64,000 nucleotides of DNA, taken from NCBI GenBank assembly GCA_002682825.1, contig NOKP01000024.1, positions 620,001 to 684,000 of the forward strand, read 5' to 3'. The notes under the pieces are model-generated. The model was given only the letters and a program-made list of their open reading frames with translations. It searched no databases and was not told the DNA's origin. This stretch comes from Neonectria sp. B-13 (lineage: Eukaryota; Ascomycota; Sordariomycetes; Hypocreales; Nectriaceae). Positions 1 through 10,900 of this stretch are shown piece by piece; position 1 is the stretch's first letter; each line of letters opens with the position of its first letter. Position numbers and translations under genes: made by a program.

Positions 1-199
1 AGAGGAAACTGATGACGAGATTTCTGCTCCCGTAGATTCTTGTGATTCCACGGACGAGTTTCCGGGCCTGAGGATCTGCGGGGATGGGGAATTGGAGATT
101 TCGTAGGGTGGTCTCAGGGCGCGTTAGGAGGTTAATGCCAAAGAAGGCTGGGAGGAGGGAGAAGACGTGTGTTGCACGGAGGAAGAAGGTGTGAGACAT
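1..199 (-). CDS. DUF4267-like small membrane protein, N-terminal part (runs off the window)
   Basis: An open frame starts with ATG at 199 and reads leftwards to the window edge, giving about 66 residues without a stop. The N-terminus is hydrophobic (HVFSLLPAFFGINLL) and is followed by RGITRIYGSRNLVISFL. The R-(I/L)-YG-x-RN pattern between hydrophobic stretches is what I associate with the fungal DUF4267 family, small integral membrane proteins of unknown function. The 3' part lies outside the window, so length and introns cannot be judged. The family call rests on this one motif and is moderate; that the frame is coding is somewhat surer. Confidence 0.5.
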   Translation of the reverse strand, partial: MSHTFFLRATHVFSLLPAFFGINLLTRPETTLRNLQFPIPADPQARKLVRGITRIYGSRNLVISFL

Positions 200-597
200 A
201 ATGAATGATTGCTGCAAATTTCGCTGGATGACAATGCGAGGAGGTGAGTCAATTGATGCTCTAGAGTGAGATGAAGAAGAATGTCTGAGTCTAGGTAGAA
301 GTTAGTTACATTCTCAGATCACATTATCTCCAACGCCACTCAGTAGAAAGCACTATACTTATTTGTTCTTTCACGCGAGCAAGGCAGCAATAGCAATTAG
401 CAGCGGTCTTGCAGTGTAATAAGCAGAGAGAATTAAAAGAAATTCCACTAATGAAAGGCAGCAGTAAGCTGATTAAATACATAACAAATGGGAATACACT
501 TAGCTAATCACATAATCATATCTGCTGGCACTAGAATTAATGGCTTTATTCCTTTATCCTCTTACTGTTAGTATACACGTTTTATTGGTTCGCTTTG
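200..597. other. Intergenic stretch, no gene seen
   Basis: Between the partial gene on the minus strand and the tandem repeat there is no supported coding frame. It should contain the promoter of the minus-strand gene that starts at 199. No recognisable element is seen. Confidence 0.5.
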
Positions 598-752
598 CTT
601 CCCCTCGGACTTTGTTATGGAGAACCCCGGACTTTATTATGGAGATACTCGGACTTTATGAAGAACCCTGGAGTTTATTATGGAGATACTCGGACTTTAT
701 GGAGAACCCTAGACTTTATTATGGGGATACTCGGACTTTATTATAGAGAACC
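598..752. repeat. Tandem repeat, about 22-25 bp units
   Basis: Roughly six degenerate copies of a unit built on cggactttattatggaga followed by tact or accc. The unit alternates between a form ending in atact and a form ending in aaccc. The short open frame over this stretch (540-746) is only a translation of the repeat and is not proposed as a gene. Confidence 0.8.
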
Positions 753-756
753 CCTA

Positions 757-1140
757 AAATAGTCAGGTCTATCCTAAGGGTATAGGGTAGATCCAGGATG
801 TATAGTTTGATGATCAAGTGGATTAGAACGTTGTAGTAAGCAATGTAGGTTATGTTCATGATGTGCAAAGGTGAGTTATTGTATAACTAAGTATAAAGTA
901 AATCAAAGTGTTAATAGTTAAGGAGCTTAAGGCTCTTGTCTAATGTGCTAAGTGAATGTATATATATATAATGTAGAGCAGCAGTCCTTAGGAGCACGTT
1001 GGTCCTAGAGTACTATTGCTTAAGGAGCAATATCATTCCTATGAGTTCAGGTCATTCTGTGAGTAGTAAAGTAAAAAGTGGGTATATTATAGTTCTATGG
1101 TTATAACCGCCTAGTCCTAACCTAGGCTGTAACAACAATA
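757..1140 (+). repeat. Dispersed repeat, least mutated copy in the window
   Basis: Starts near aatagtcaggtctatcctaa and runs through gagcttaaggctcttgtct. The first 200 bp recur, heavily C-to-T and G-to-A changed, at 59458-59650 (same strand), at about 59900-60095 (inverted) and in part at about 63470-63575 (inverted). The part around 1110 (cctagtcctaaccta) recurs inverted near 59706. It may be an LTR or other non-autonomous element; no coding capacity is seen. Confidence 0.65.
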
Positions 1141-1263
1141 TACAAGTTAATAAAAAGCTTATATATACATTAAATAATATTAACTATACTATAAGGTAAA
1201 TAAACCCCAATCCCTAGCTATATATTTATATAATATATATGATTTTCCCTTTAAAGATATAAC

Positions 1264-3450
1264 TTAAAAGAGAACAGGCGCACTAAGAGAAAGTATAACA
1301 GGCGATCCCTTGAGCGTCACCCACTCGATCGGGGGCTCACTGCCGACAACATCCGAAGTCACAGAGCCGCTGGAGGCAGAGGCTGAACCAGAGGGAATAG
1401 TAACAGGGATAGGCACTAAGCAAGTGTTGCCGTTGGCAGTAACAGTAACGGAAGTGATCTTCAAGCCGTCGGCGGAAAAGGTGTAAGCGAGTTGAGGGTT
1501 GCAGCTATCAAGCGTCATCTTATCGAGGAAGTACTGAGCAATATCGTCATGCTTCAGGGACGTTATGGGCCAGTTGGTGAGGCGGGCCATTTCCTGGACG
1601 ATGGTCTCAGTCCAGGACATGACCAGGGACATAGAGCCACTCTGATTGCCAATGGTCATCTTTGCAACATTGGTCTGGCATAAGTTGGCTTGATGGAACA
1701 TGTAAGGATCGGCCATGAAAGATAAGAGGTTACGAGTGTTGGCGGCCTTTGACTGTGCGAGAAGGTTGTCAAAGTCACCACTACCAGCTGAGGTCTTGAT
1801 CCATTCCTGGAGACAGCAATTAGCTGTATTACAGTTGAAGTAGATGGCAGTGGAGAACCGAGGAATGATGGCAAGTCCATCATAACCGTTGGAGGCAACA
1901 GTGCTCATCAGGGGCCAGTACTGGTTGGCGCTGTTTCGTAGAATGGGGCGTGTGTTGTCACCAACGACGTGGGTGATGCCGTTGTCCATCCAAGCCTGGA
2001 TGGCATCTCCGTTGTGCAGACCAGTGATGGCGGGGGGAACCAGACCGTGAGCCGAGAACTTGGCGGCCTTGTCGATACCCATCTGAGAGAGCCACTGCTG
2101 GTTGAAGCGGATCTCACGAGCGGTGTCGTGGTAGGTGGCGTTGTCCAGACTGAGATGGGTGAAGGTATGGGAGACGTGAGCAAAGTGGTTGAGGTTGGCG
2201 GGGACGAGGAACCAAGACGCAAAGTCGTCGAGTTCGGCGCAAGTCTTGGTCCAGTTGTACACTTCATACCCTTCGGGCCAAATGTCCTCGCCAGTGCCGC
2301 GTACCTTTACGAACTCGAGAGCGGTGGCGTTGGGAGAGTCGTAGTAAACGGCATCCTGAGGGGAACAAATCCCCTTGTTGTCAGCCAGAGTGGCGGAGAT
2401 CAAATCACCGTTACCGTTGTGGGCAAACTCCAGGAGGAAGTTGGAGCCACTGGGCATGCGGGAGTTGATGCTGGTCTGCCAGGGGATATGGGCCTCGATG
2501 TCCTTAAGCGAGATCTTGTACTCCACGTCGAGTGGGAGGTACAGCGTGGTAGAGATCTGCAGATCATCGACCTGAAGGTTGAGATGAACCTTTCTCTTGC
2601 CAAGGAAGAGACCACGGGTCATCCAGTGGATGTGAGCATGCTGGAGGAAGGCACAGGTTTGCGACCAGTCAGGTGCCCAGCTGATGAACCAGACGAACTG
2701 CTCGCGACCGTTGAAGTTGTTAATGACGGCCGCGACAGTTTCGTTGCTGAAGCCAGTAGCGGTGCCAAACTTGGCGACCTGCTTGGTGGTGGTGGAGTCG
2801 ACGATCTTAGCAGGAACATGGTAAAGACCCTGAGTTGAGAGCGTAGCACCGCTGGGAAAGTTAGCAAGCCATTTAATTGCACAAATCTGGTTGGGATATC
2901 GACTTACGCCTTGATATTAGCAGTAGGAAAGCCAGACACGTCGGTGAAGCTGATCAACTGCTCCACACCATTACCACAGCAGCCGGTGGACACGACAGAA
3001 GTACCTAACAGAGTTGTTAGCCACAGTGTGAAGTTACTAAGGGAGCTACTTACCAAAGTCGGAACCGGGGTACTCATTGATACGGACCATGCGGACATTG
3101 AAATTAACCTGGTATTCATGGAGCTGGGTCCACTGTGCAGTAGTGATGGCGCTCGCCCAGCCAGTAGAGTACTCGTATGAGACGGCATCCATAACGATGA
3201 TACCGCCATAGTTACCCTGGGAGGAGCTCGAGTTCAGGACGGGGAGGTCAACACCAGTTGAAGGGACGATGAGCACGTCGTACGGGATGCCGTAAGCCTG
3301 GAGACCAGCGCTGCCAGTCGAGCCCGAGTAAGCATCAGCGGCAATGATGAGGATGGTGCTGTCAACGGTAGCGGGGGCGCCGGCAGTAGCAGCAATGACG
3401 GCTCGCCCAAGGAGGCCAAGGGCGGCGATGGCGATGCCGAGATAACGCAT
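1264..3450 (-). CDS. Secreted Agd3-like polysaccharide deacetylase (extracellular serine-rich protein)
   Basis: Three exons, 3450-3054, 3004-2908 and 2851-1264, join in phase to 693 residues plus stop. Introns are 49 and 56 bp with GTAAGT donors and TAG/CAG acceptors. The first about 20 residues (MRYLGIAIAALGLLGRAVIA) look like a signal peptide. Around residues 390-397 lies HVSHTFTH, followed by LSLDNATY. This His-Thr-Phe-Thr-His block is the hallmark I know from the Agd3/CE18 family, which partially deacetylates extracellular galactosaminogalactan in Aspergillus. The C-terminus has a short Ser/Ala-rich stretch near SGSASASSGS. Other genes of the Aspergillus exopolysaccharide cluster are not seen nearby, so the substrate is inferred only. 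Frame and splice sites look intact. It is shorter than the Aspergillus protein (about 800 residues). Confidence 0.82.
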
Positions 3451-3999
3451 GGCAGCGTGTGGGGTCCGGAATGGACGAAAAGAATGACTGACTGAAAAAG
3501 AAACAGAACAGTAGCAAAGGTGGTGGCGACTCGTGCAGAGTCTCCTGGTGTCTTGGGACGGTTTAAAGGACAGTTCAAAGGAGTGAACGAAAGGCTGATA
3601 AGGGAGAGAATGAAACGAAAAAAGGAGGCCAACATCGAAAGTTGAGTCTTTTAAACCCGCCTGTTCGAGAGGAACTGGAAGGACAGACGAAAAGCACTAT
3701 CAAACACTGGCGGAAGGCTATTACGCTGACATTGAATGGTTGCAGATTATTGAAGCCTAAGAGAGTTGTCAGCCAACGGCGAAGGGTCCTGCAGGACGAG
3801 AGCCGCGTATACGGCACAAATGGGTCAAAGCACCGAGGAGGGAAGCCATAGCAAAAGCTTGTCACCAAGGCCGCAATGACTTCAACATGCCCCAAGGCTC
3901 GTCAGCGACACGCAGAATAACGTGCGGTGGCGCCAGTGATTCTGATGCTGTGGTCCTCCGGCAAGCAATAAGCGGTTCCCGGCCGACATCCAGAGCAGT
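3451..3999. promoter_or_regulatory. Upstream region of the Agd3-like gene
   Basis: About 550 bp before the start codon at 3450 (read on the minus strand) with pyrimidine-rich stretches on the coding strand just upstream. Several short open frames on both strands have no family resemblance. I treat this as promoter and 5' UTR; no defined site can be named. Confidence 0.35.
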
Positions 4000-4061
4000 C
4001 GGGTCCAACGGCAGGTTTCGGCCAGCTAGCCGGGTCCAACGGCAGGTTTCGGCCAGCCAGC
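4000..4061. repeat. Two adjacent 31-bp direct repeats
   Basis: Positions 4000-4030 and 4031-4061 differ at one base; the core is gggtccaacggcaggtttcg followed by gccag. A third unit begins (cgggtcc) and stops at once. Function unknown. Confidence 0.85.
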
Positions 4062-4258
4062 CGGGTCCGAGCCAAGTGAACGCCGCAGCATGAGGGTCTC
4101 TGGGTGATGCTTCGTAAAAGGGGTTGCCGGCTCGTGTAATACGTAGTGGTGCGAAGTGCGAACGGGCAACGGAGGATGCCTTAGGTTCATATCAAATCCG
4201 CCACAGCCCCGCCAAAGCTCGCGTTCCTGCACCCGCCCGGTCCCTAACCGCGAGGCCG

Positions 4259-4410
4259 CGGTCATCAAGCGGCACGCTAGGCCACTTGATGACCGTTTCC
4301 GCGCCCGCCATTGGCCCCACCGCGCTGTGCACGGGCTGCCGGGCTCCCGGGTTCCCGGGCTCCGCTGTTCTGTCCGCTGCCACTTCATGACCGGTCTGCG
4401 GCCAATGGGG
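4259..4410. repeat. GC-rich inverted and direct repeats
   Basis: cggtcatcaag at 4259-4269 is the exact reverse complement of cttgatgaccg at 4285-4295, an 11-bp stem with a 15-nt loop. A second, looser inversion pairs ccattggcc (near 4309) with ggccaatgg (near 4401). The stretch between is very GC-rich. It is followed by a purine tract at about 4480-4540. No gene is supported between 4062 and 5050. Confidence 0.55.
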
Positions 4411-5052
4411 GCGCGGCCCCCAGCGGGAAAGGCGGGCCCAGAGAGAAGGGGGACAAAAGAAAGCATACAGAGGCTGAAACATGGAAAGAGAGAGGAAAAA
4501 GAAAAGAAAGGGAAGGGAGAAAAAAGAGAGAGAGAAAGGTAAGCAGTTTCTTTGCTACTGTATGAGGGTCCTGCCCCTTACCACTACTAACCTACCCCTT
4601 TGCTAGCCTATTGTAGCATTTTGTCGCTATCCTAGGCATCGATGGCGAGATGGGGCAACTGTGGCCGGCCTACCACTTTACCTACATTCTCGCTGGCCTT
4701 GTCTGTACAGGCCGGGCTCTGCTGGCCAAATGTTCCCGTTGTGGGGTGACGACGCACTTGTTGGAATCAAGCGTGATAAAGACAGCTAACCCTTTCTTCA
4801 CAATGGCGTTCAATACGCTGTTCCTTTCGACTTCTTTGGCACATCCTCGCAATAGGTCCTTGGGCTAGGCGGAACGATCCAGGAGCGCCTCGTGGAGGCC
4901 CTTGGCAGCAAGGGCAACTACGATGTCATGACTGTAATCATAGCTGAAATGAACTGGAAGAAAGAGTAGGTGAGCAAGCATCTCAGATTTGTGAATCTCG
5001 GAACACAATGTACTCACGATAGATCCTCAGCTATGGTCCGCCAGGGACTCAC

Positions 5053-5510
5053 CTATTGCGCCAGACAGGATGGAAACACTTGTATACCCAGCGAAGAAGG
5101 CTCCTGAGCTTCTGGAAGCAAAGGAAGAGATTCGCCAGGTGAGTTTAGACGAGTCGTGCGGAACGGCAAAACGTAGACAAGGCCTAACCGGTAATCCAGG
5201 TACTCATACCGTATTTGTGGCGTAACGAGCGCAAAGTCAAAGACCGCCTCAAAACCGTCGTCCTCAGTATTCGACGGCTCATTCGCGATGCAGAGATAGC
5301 GCACCAGCAGATTTTCGGAGTCCGCGTCTATGCACTGGAACATTTCGACGACTGACTTAAGGGGCAATTTGAACGCATACGGCTTACCGTTAAGAAATTT
5401 GGAGTCGACTGGTGCGAGAATATAGAAATGTCGCCTGGGATGCAAGCGCACCCTATCGAGCTGCAACAGTTGAGAAACATGAAGGCAGATTTGCAGACTT
5501 TGGTCCCCAT
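5053..5510 (-). pseudogene. Unidentified ORF fragment
   Basis: An open frame on the minus strand from 5466 to 5053 reads like real protein (for example HPRRHFYILAPVDSKFLN and LVRYLCIANEPSNTEDDGF) with mixed composition. Another frame overlaps its 5' end to 5510. I do not recognise a family, see no convincing start or introns, and neighbouring DNA is degraded. It is most likely a remnant of a gene of unknown function. Confidence 0.3.
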
Positions 5511-5615
5511 CTCGCAGACTTGGTTCTACCCTGTACTTCCATGATCAATCTAGACTAGATAGATACTACTCTGCATTCTTAGATAGCCTAGATGCATTCA
5601 TCTTCCTTGGCTATA

Positions 5616-6493
5616 TCAATAATACCAAAATTCGACGTTTCCGGATAAGTCTTTTGTAACATAGCTCTGTAGAATCCTCTGGTCATCTTTCAATCCTCTT
5701 GCCTTAGAGAACCAGGCTTCAGAGAGATCACCAAGCATCATTCTCATCCATCCTCTTTCTTGAATGGGGCTGTTTGGCCCATAGTCTTGGATCCCATGAT
5801 AATCAAAGCCCCAAATCCACCCAGGCTTGGCTTGTATGCGTCTCACCCATTCTTGGTGAGTGGGCGCTGTATCAAGGGGTAGAAGCTCATCCGTTATGTT
5901 GGCAAGCTCCTCAAGACACTCGGAATCAATAGCAAGGAAGAGCTGCATCCAGGGATTGGTAGTACTAGTATGACAATCTAGGTCCCCTCTAACACTTATC
6001 ACCTAACGTCGAAAGCGATTACAGAGGCATTCAAGGTCCTCTGGGGTAGCATCTTTTAGAATGGGTATGTTGAGCTCTCTATCCTCAATGAGCTCTATGT
6101 AGAATCGACGGGCTAGCTCATCATTTAGCAAGCCATCTGTCTTCTCATCTTTAAGGCCTCTCTCACCCCATTTGGAACAGCGACTATAATGGAGGTAGTA
6201 CTGTATAACCCATCTCTGCATCTTCTCTATAGCAATAGGGAATTGGCGATCAGATTCTTCTGTAAAGACAGTACGGAAGACTTGATATAGCATGTGGTCA
6301 GCAAAGCCATGGATGAAACTGGCATACACTTACTCGTATAGCCCCAGGTGCCTCGGGCATACGTCAAGTGACGAGCATCAGCCATGGTATTGGTGAGGGT
6401 GTACATGAAATCCATTGCGGTGGTGTCGAGTGCCCGGCCTGGGACCTCTCTGAAGGTCTGGTCCGGCACCTGGAAAGTATCCGTGATGGGCAT
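5616..6493 (-). pseudogene. Unidentified protein gene, interrupted
   Basis: Three minus-strand frames appear to belong together. 6493 to about 6335 begins MPITDTFQVPDQTFREVPGR. It is followed in another frame by VYASFIHGFADHMLYQVFRT (6329-6003), so an intron or frameshift lies near 6330. The second frame stops at TAG (6005-6003) and reading resumes directly in the same frame as VISVRGDLDCHTSTTNPWMQ down to 5616. CAG to TAG would explain that stop. The protein is rich in acidic and aromatic residues; no family or catalytic motif is recognised. Orientation matches the RecQ relic upstream at 7.1-8.0 kb, but a link is not shown. Confidence 0.4.
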
Positions 6494-7073
6494 GATGAAT
6501 GGTGGGCTTGCAGCAGCGACAGTGAGTGTAGTGATGAGGTTGGAAGGACTCGACCCGCCGCGAGATTGTTGGCTTGGCTGTTGGCTTTATACTGCGCACC
6601 GGTGAGGTGATGACACATGGAGCTTTCCAGTCCAAGGTACCTTGTCCACCAAAAGTGCCCCAGATTGGACTCTCGTCAGGGCAGGGCCCTTGAAGTTGCG
6701 GTGGGCCTCGCCAGCTGTATCATGCCAGAACAAATCACCTCAGCAGATCTGGGTCAGGCAAGGGTCTCGCCCAGCATGAGGCTATCCGAACTTCGTCTAG
6801 CCTGACGACGGTGCATGGACTAATTTTGTTATAATTGATCAAATCACAAGCAACCCTTGTTACAGTAGGCCCGCCTCAAATCAGCTTAGTATATCATCAT
6901 ATACCATGGTCTAGCGAAGCACTCCGCCAAGGCCAATGTATTCCATGTCGCTCTTCATTGCCTCCTCCCCGCCACCGCCGCTGCACTCAAAGAGGTTACC
7001 ATCACATGAGACTGTTGTATCTGGTGCTGGAAGGCGCAATCCAAGACCGCTCGGCCGCGGTTCCATGTGGTGT
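6494..7073. other. Stretch without recognisable gene
   Basis: Short open frames on both strands show no family pattern and overlap each other. This is the flank between the uncharacterised minus-strand gene and the helicase relic. Nothing further is seen. Confidence 0.4.
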
Positions 7074-7990
7074 TTAGGGCCACACTTCGCATAGCTCGTC
7101 TTCGCCTTCCATACACCACCTCCAGTCCGGCCTCTTGTCTAGGAACCGGCTCATCACCGCCCGGGAGCAGTGCCGTTGTGTGAGGTACAGCTGCATGAAC
7201 TCTTCATCTAAATCCACGGGCTTTTGGCCACCCGAGTACGGTTGCCATGCCGCACTCAACAGGACGACTGACTCTGCCCGCTCGCCACCCCGGCCTGCCC
7301 GGCCTGACTCTTGCGAGAAGTCCATCATGCGGCAGGGCGCGCCGGCGTGAACCACCCACCGCACGTACGTATAGTCGAAGCCAACACCAAGTACGGACGT
7401 CGCTACGATCACCGGTGATCCCGTCGGCCCCAGCCACTGCTTGATGGTCGCCTCCTTGTCCTCCTCGCTCATGCTTTCATGGTCTCCCGTATACGTCGGA
7501 CAGTCCAGCTCGTCCGCCACCTCGTCCATAAGTTCAAGCGTCTGACATTACACAACAATCCTAGCTTTTTCGCCGCCAGACAGTGTGACACCATCCTTGT
7601 CGTTTTTGCCCATCAGTGCCACGAACGAACGGACCAGCTCGGCCGTCCTCCTACACAGGCCGCCTGGGCCCTTGAAGCGCCATACACCTCACCGGATATT
7701 CGCTCGATTCGTCGATTCCCGGACTATGTGTGGCCGTACTAGTAGGTTACGGTGCACGAATATCTCCTCAAAGACTGGCGGTAGTGTCGCTGTTAGCCAA
7801 ACAGTCTGTGTCCGAACCTGTGCCCTTGGGGAAAAGGACGAGACAAATCGAGGTGCGCCCTTGGACTAGCGCGTTGCTTTCTGTGCCAACCTTCCAGAAC
7901 ATCTTCAAATCACTGCTTCTCTGCGGTAGCATCTGGAAGTTCTTCATGCCCTTTACTGCAGACGCGTACGTTATCAGCGCCAACGAAACC
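7074..7990 (-). pseudogene. RecQ/telomere-linked helicase relic
   Basis: Minus-strand reading gives, in order: VWLTATLPP (helicase motif III type) near 7790; IFVHRNLLVRPHIV near 7760; ARIVV then a stop then CQTLELMDEVADEL near 7540; ATSVLGVGFDY near 7390; QESGRAGRGG (motif VI) near 7310; and an end at 7074. The motif VI block is the signature of superfamily 2 RecQ-type helicases, and the motif III wording is what I know from fungal telomere-linked helicase copies. In-frame TGA follows RANIR (about 7696-7694) and TAA follows ARIVV (about 7550). The part before motif III changes frame. The N-terminal ATPase motifs I and II are not found, so this is a truncated dead copy. Its 5' end overlaps the start of the plus-strand long gene. 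Confidence 0.75.
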
Positions 7991-10900
7991 CATTCTCACC
8001 CTTCGTCGGCCGCCATCGCCGGCCTCGCACTGGCGGTACATATCAGAGCGCCAGCTCAGCCTGTTCCCCTGTACATCACCGATGGATATTCCATCGACAT
8101 CCAGGATGCATTTACCTACATCAAAGAATTTGGGTTCAATCCACAAGAAGTCTTCAGTGGCAAATATCTCGTTATCCAATGCCTGACGGGAGGTGTATAC
8201 ATGTCCATTAATGGCAATGGTGGCAACGTAGCCAATCGAGACATCCTCGGCGTCACTACTACTCTTTCTATGGAAGCCGATGTTGCCAAGGCGTTGGAAG
8301 AAGCCCAGAAGCAGTTCAACAGCACGAACGAGTTGATCCAGAACCGAACCATTGCTTTGAGCACTGACATGCGTTACCGGATTGTTTCGCTGGGGCAGCA
8401 GGCGTACCTCACCATAGACAAGAACACGAAGTTGATTAGCTTGGTGGGCATGGTACCAACTCTAAGTTGCCTAGATGTACTCTCTGCTACTGGGAGCTGA
8501 TTTACGATTTGCTAACTGCCAAAACCTGAATGGGACGTCGTGTTTCGAAGTTGGCTATCAGAACGCGGCGGGTGACTGGGTGAGGTCGTACATTGATACT
8601 TCTAGCGGCCATCCGGTCTATACCCAGGTTGCTTGGGAAGACCCTCTTCCTGCAAATGGTACGGAAATCTTCTTTTATTTCGACAAAGTTGCGCCTGCTC
8701 CGACAGCCATGTTGATGAGCATGGAGTCCATTGAAGCGCTCGAGAGCATATCCGTGAAGGCTCCAGGACCAAAATTAAACCAACATGCTTCTGCCGTGGC
8801 TCCAAGCACAACCTTGACCGACTTTTATCTTGCTGCTGACATGGAGATGCTGGCCCAAGTGACCGCGTCGCAGGTCTTACAAGCTCTTGTTGGCTTGAAC
8901 AACTTTACTGCTTTGGGGCTTAGCACTGATGACGAGAAGAACATCCTGCAGTTGCAGATAGACGCCACTTCTTCTCCTGTCTCTTTTACCGACAATGGAC
9001 TGGACATGCAAGTATCGTCTGCGACGCTCACTCTGTGGCCGCCCCTGAACGGTATCATCCAAGTCAAAGGACAGGACAAGATTGTAACTGCTGCATCAAT
9101 GACTCTTGGCTGGTCATCGCCAAAAGACATTTCTCTCGTCATCTCTGTGACGGAAGACAACACGCCCATCACAACCACCAAGACTCTCAGCACAGCCACG
9201 GCCCTACACGTCAACTTGAGGAAAGCCTTGACATCGATGGGAGTGGATTCCGGGGCCCTAGGCAAGCTTTCCGTCGCCCGTGTCGTTGGGTACTTGGTGG
9301 TGGATCCTGTCGGGCTGTTCAAGCTTCTCTCTGATCGCATGTCCGCGACGTTGTTAATTGCTAGACTGTTCGACTTGAAGCCAGACCTCGAGCTGTCGAC
9401 TGTCCAGGGATCGTACGACCTGACAGGTATGGCTATGGTGAAGCGAGCTCAGATAGTCTGTTCGACCGCTTCTACCGCCTGGAAATCTGCCCTGAGCCTT
9501 GACGGTATCGATGTAGAGTTGGGAGAGCTCGGCTTTATGCTCGAAGACACTCTCCTGCCAAGCCAGTCGATTACGATATATGGCAGTGCCGCTTTCAAGG
9601 CTCAGGACAGTGAGGCTATCCAGCTTCTACTATCCTGCGACTTGAACAAGAAGGGCCAGGTGGAGGTCACTTTTGCAGTGTCCGGCACAGACTCCCTCGA
9701 CACGTTGTCAGGATTCCTGGGGTCTGTAGCCTTGACGACCGCCACGGGGCCTTTCTGCGGGTCGCCTCTGTCCAGTCTCTCTCAGACATCTGAGCTTGCT
9801 CTCACTTTTACACAGTCTTCCAAACGCACAAAGGACTACATGCTCTCCAGAATTTCAGCCAATACGAGCTTTGACGACTGGAAATCCTTCTTGCCTAGCG
9901 AATTCCCTATCAACAAGCTCGTCTCTGTTACGAACGTGGGCGTGTCGCTTGACATTCTCAACCCTCTGCTGACTTTGCAGCGTGCCGTTGGAGCGTCGGT
10001 GGCACTGGAGCTGCAAATTGGTGCCAACAAGGCAACTCAGAAGACTGTCATTCTGGGCTTTGCAGCTCATCCGCTTGGCTCATTTGCAGACTACGATTAC
10101 AGGCTTTCGGCACGAGCTCCTGACTCTGGACTAAGCATCGCGGACATTACGTCTGGAATGGGGATAGAGGGCGTTGCAGATACCATGAAGGCGGCTGGGT
10201 CTCTGGTTTCTCAGCTCTTGGAGGATGTTCACATTCGGTCTTTCTCTGTTGGCATCGAACAGACTGATAAGGTGTACAGTTTTCACGGATTGGAACTTGG
10301 AAGTCGGCATTGATTAGTTGGACGTCATTGAGGATGTGCTGTCTCTCTCAGACGTGTCTGTGGACTTGCACTATATTGGCTGTCGCTTGACCGGTGACTT
10401 GACTGGCACCATTCGGGTCGAGCCTATCGTTCTTGAGTGCAAGCTTCGACTCCCGACACAGTCCATACCAGGCCTCATTGCTATCAACATCCCCAACGGC
10501 GTGTCAGCAGCTGACGTTGCCTCGGCTTTGCACCTGTCTTCCCTTGACTCTATGCCGGTCCTGGGATCTGTCCTATCAACGCAGCTGAATACTGAACATT
10601 ACACCATCGGCTATGTTCCCACTCCAGGACAGGAAGGAAAGTCATCTCTGTCATGTCTAGGCTACAGTTTCACATTTAAGTTAGATTCGTTAGCTTTCAA
10701 CGACTCAATCACGATCGAAGGGCTCGCTATGGCTATTGGCTATCATTCCGAGAATGATCCGTACGGCCCAGGAAAGGAACAGATCGTTTTCTCGCTCCAG
10801 GCCGCTTTCCTCAATGAATCACTCGTCGCTCAGATCATGCACGACTCATTGACTTCGGAAATTCAGTTTACGCTCGCAACGCCGCCTGATCCAGAAAAAC

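Noticed and set aside
540..746. 68-codon frame with repeated TLLWRY-like wording
   Set aside because: It is only a translation of a tandem DNA repeat.
1969..2838. Long plus-strand open frame of 289 codons opposite the deacetylase
   Set aside because: It is antisense to exon 3 of a well-supported gene, has no family pattern and arises from the codon bias of the real strand.
7730..7945. First 72 codons of the long plus-strand frame
   Set aside because: They coincide with helicase motifs on the opposite strand and do not resemble the rest of the protein, so I start the long gene at 7946.
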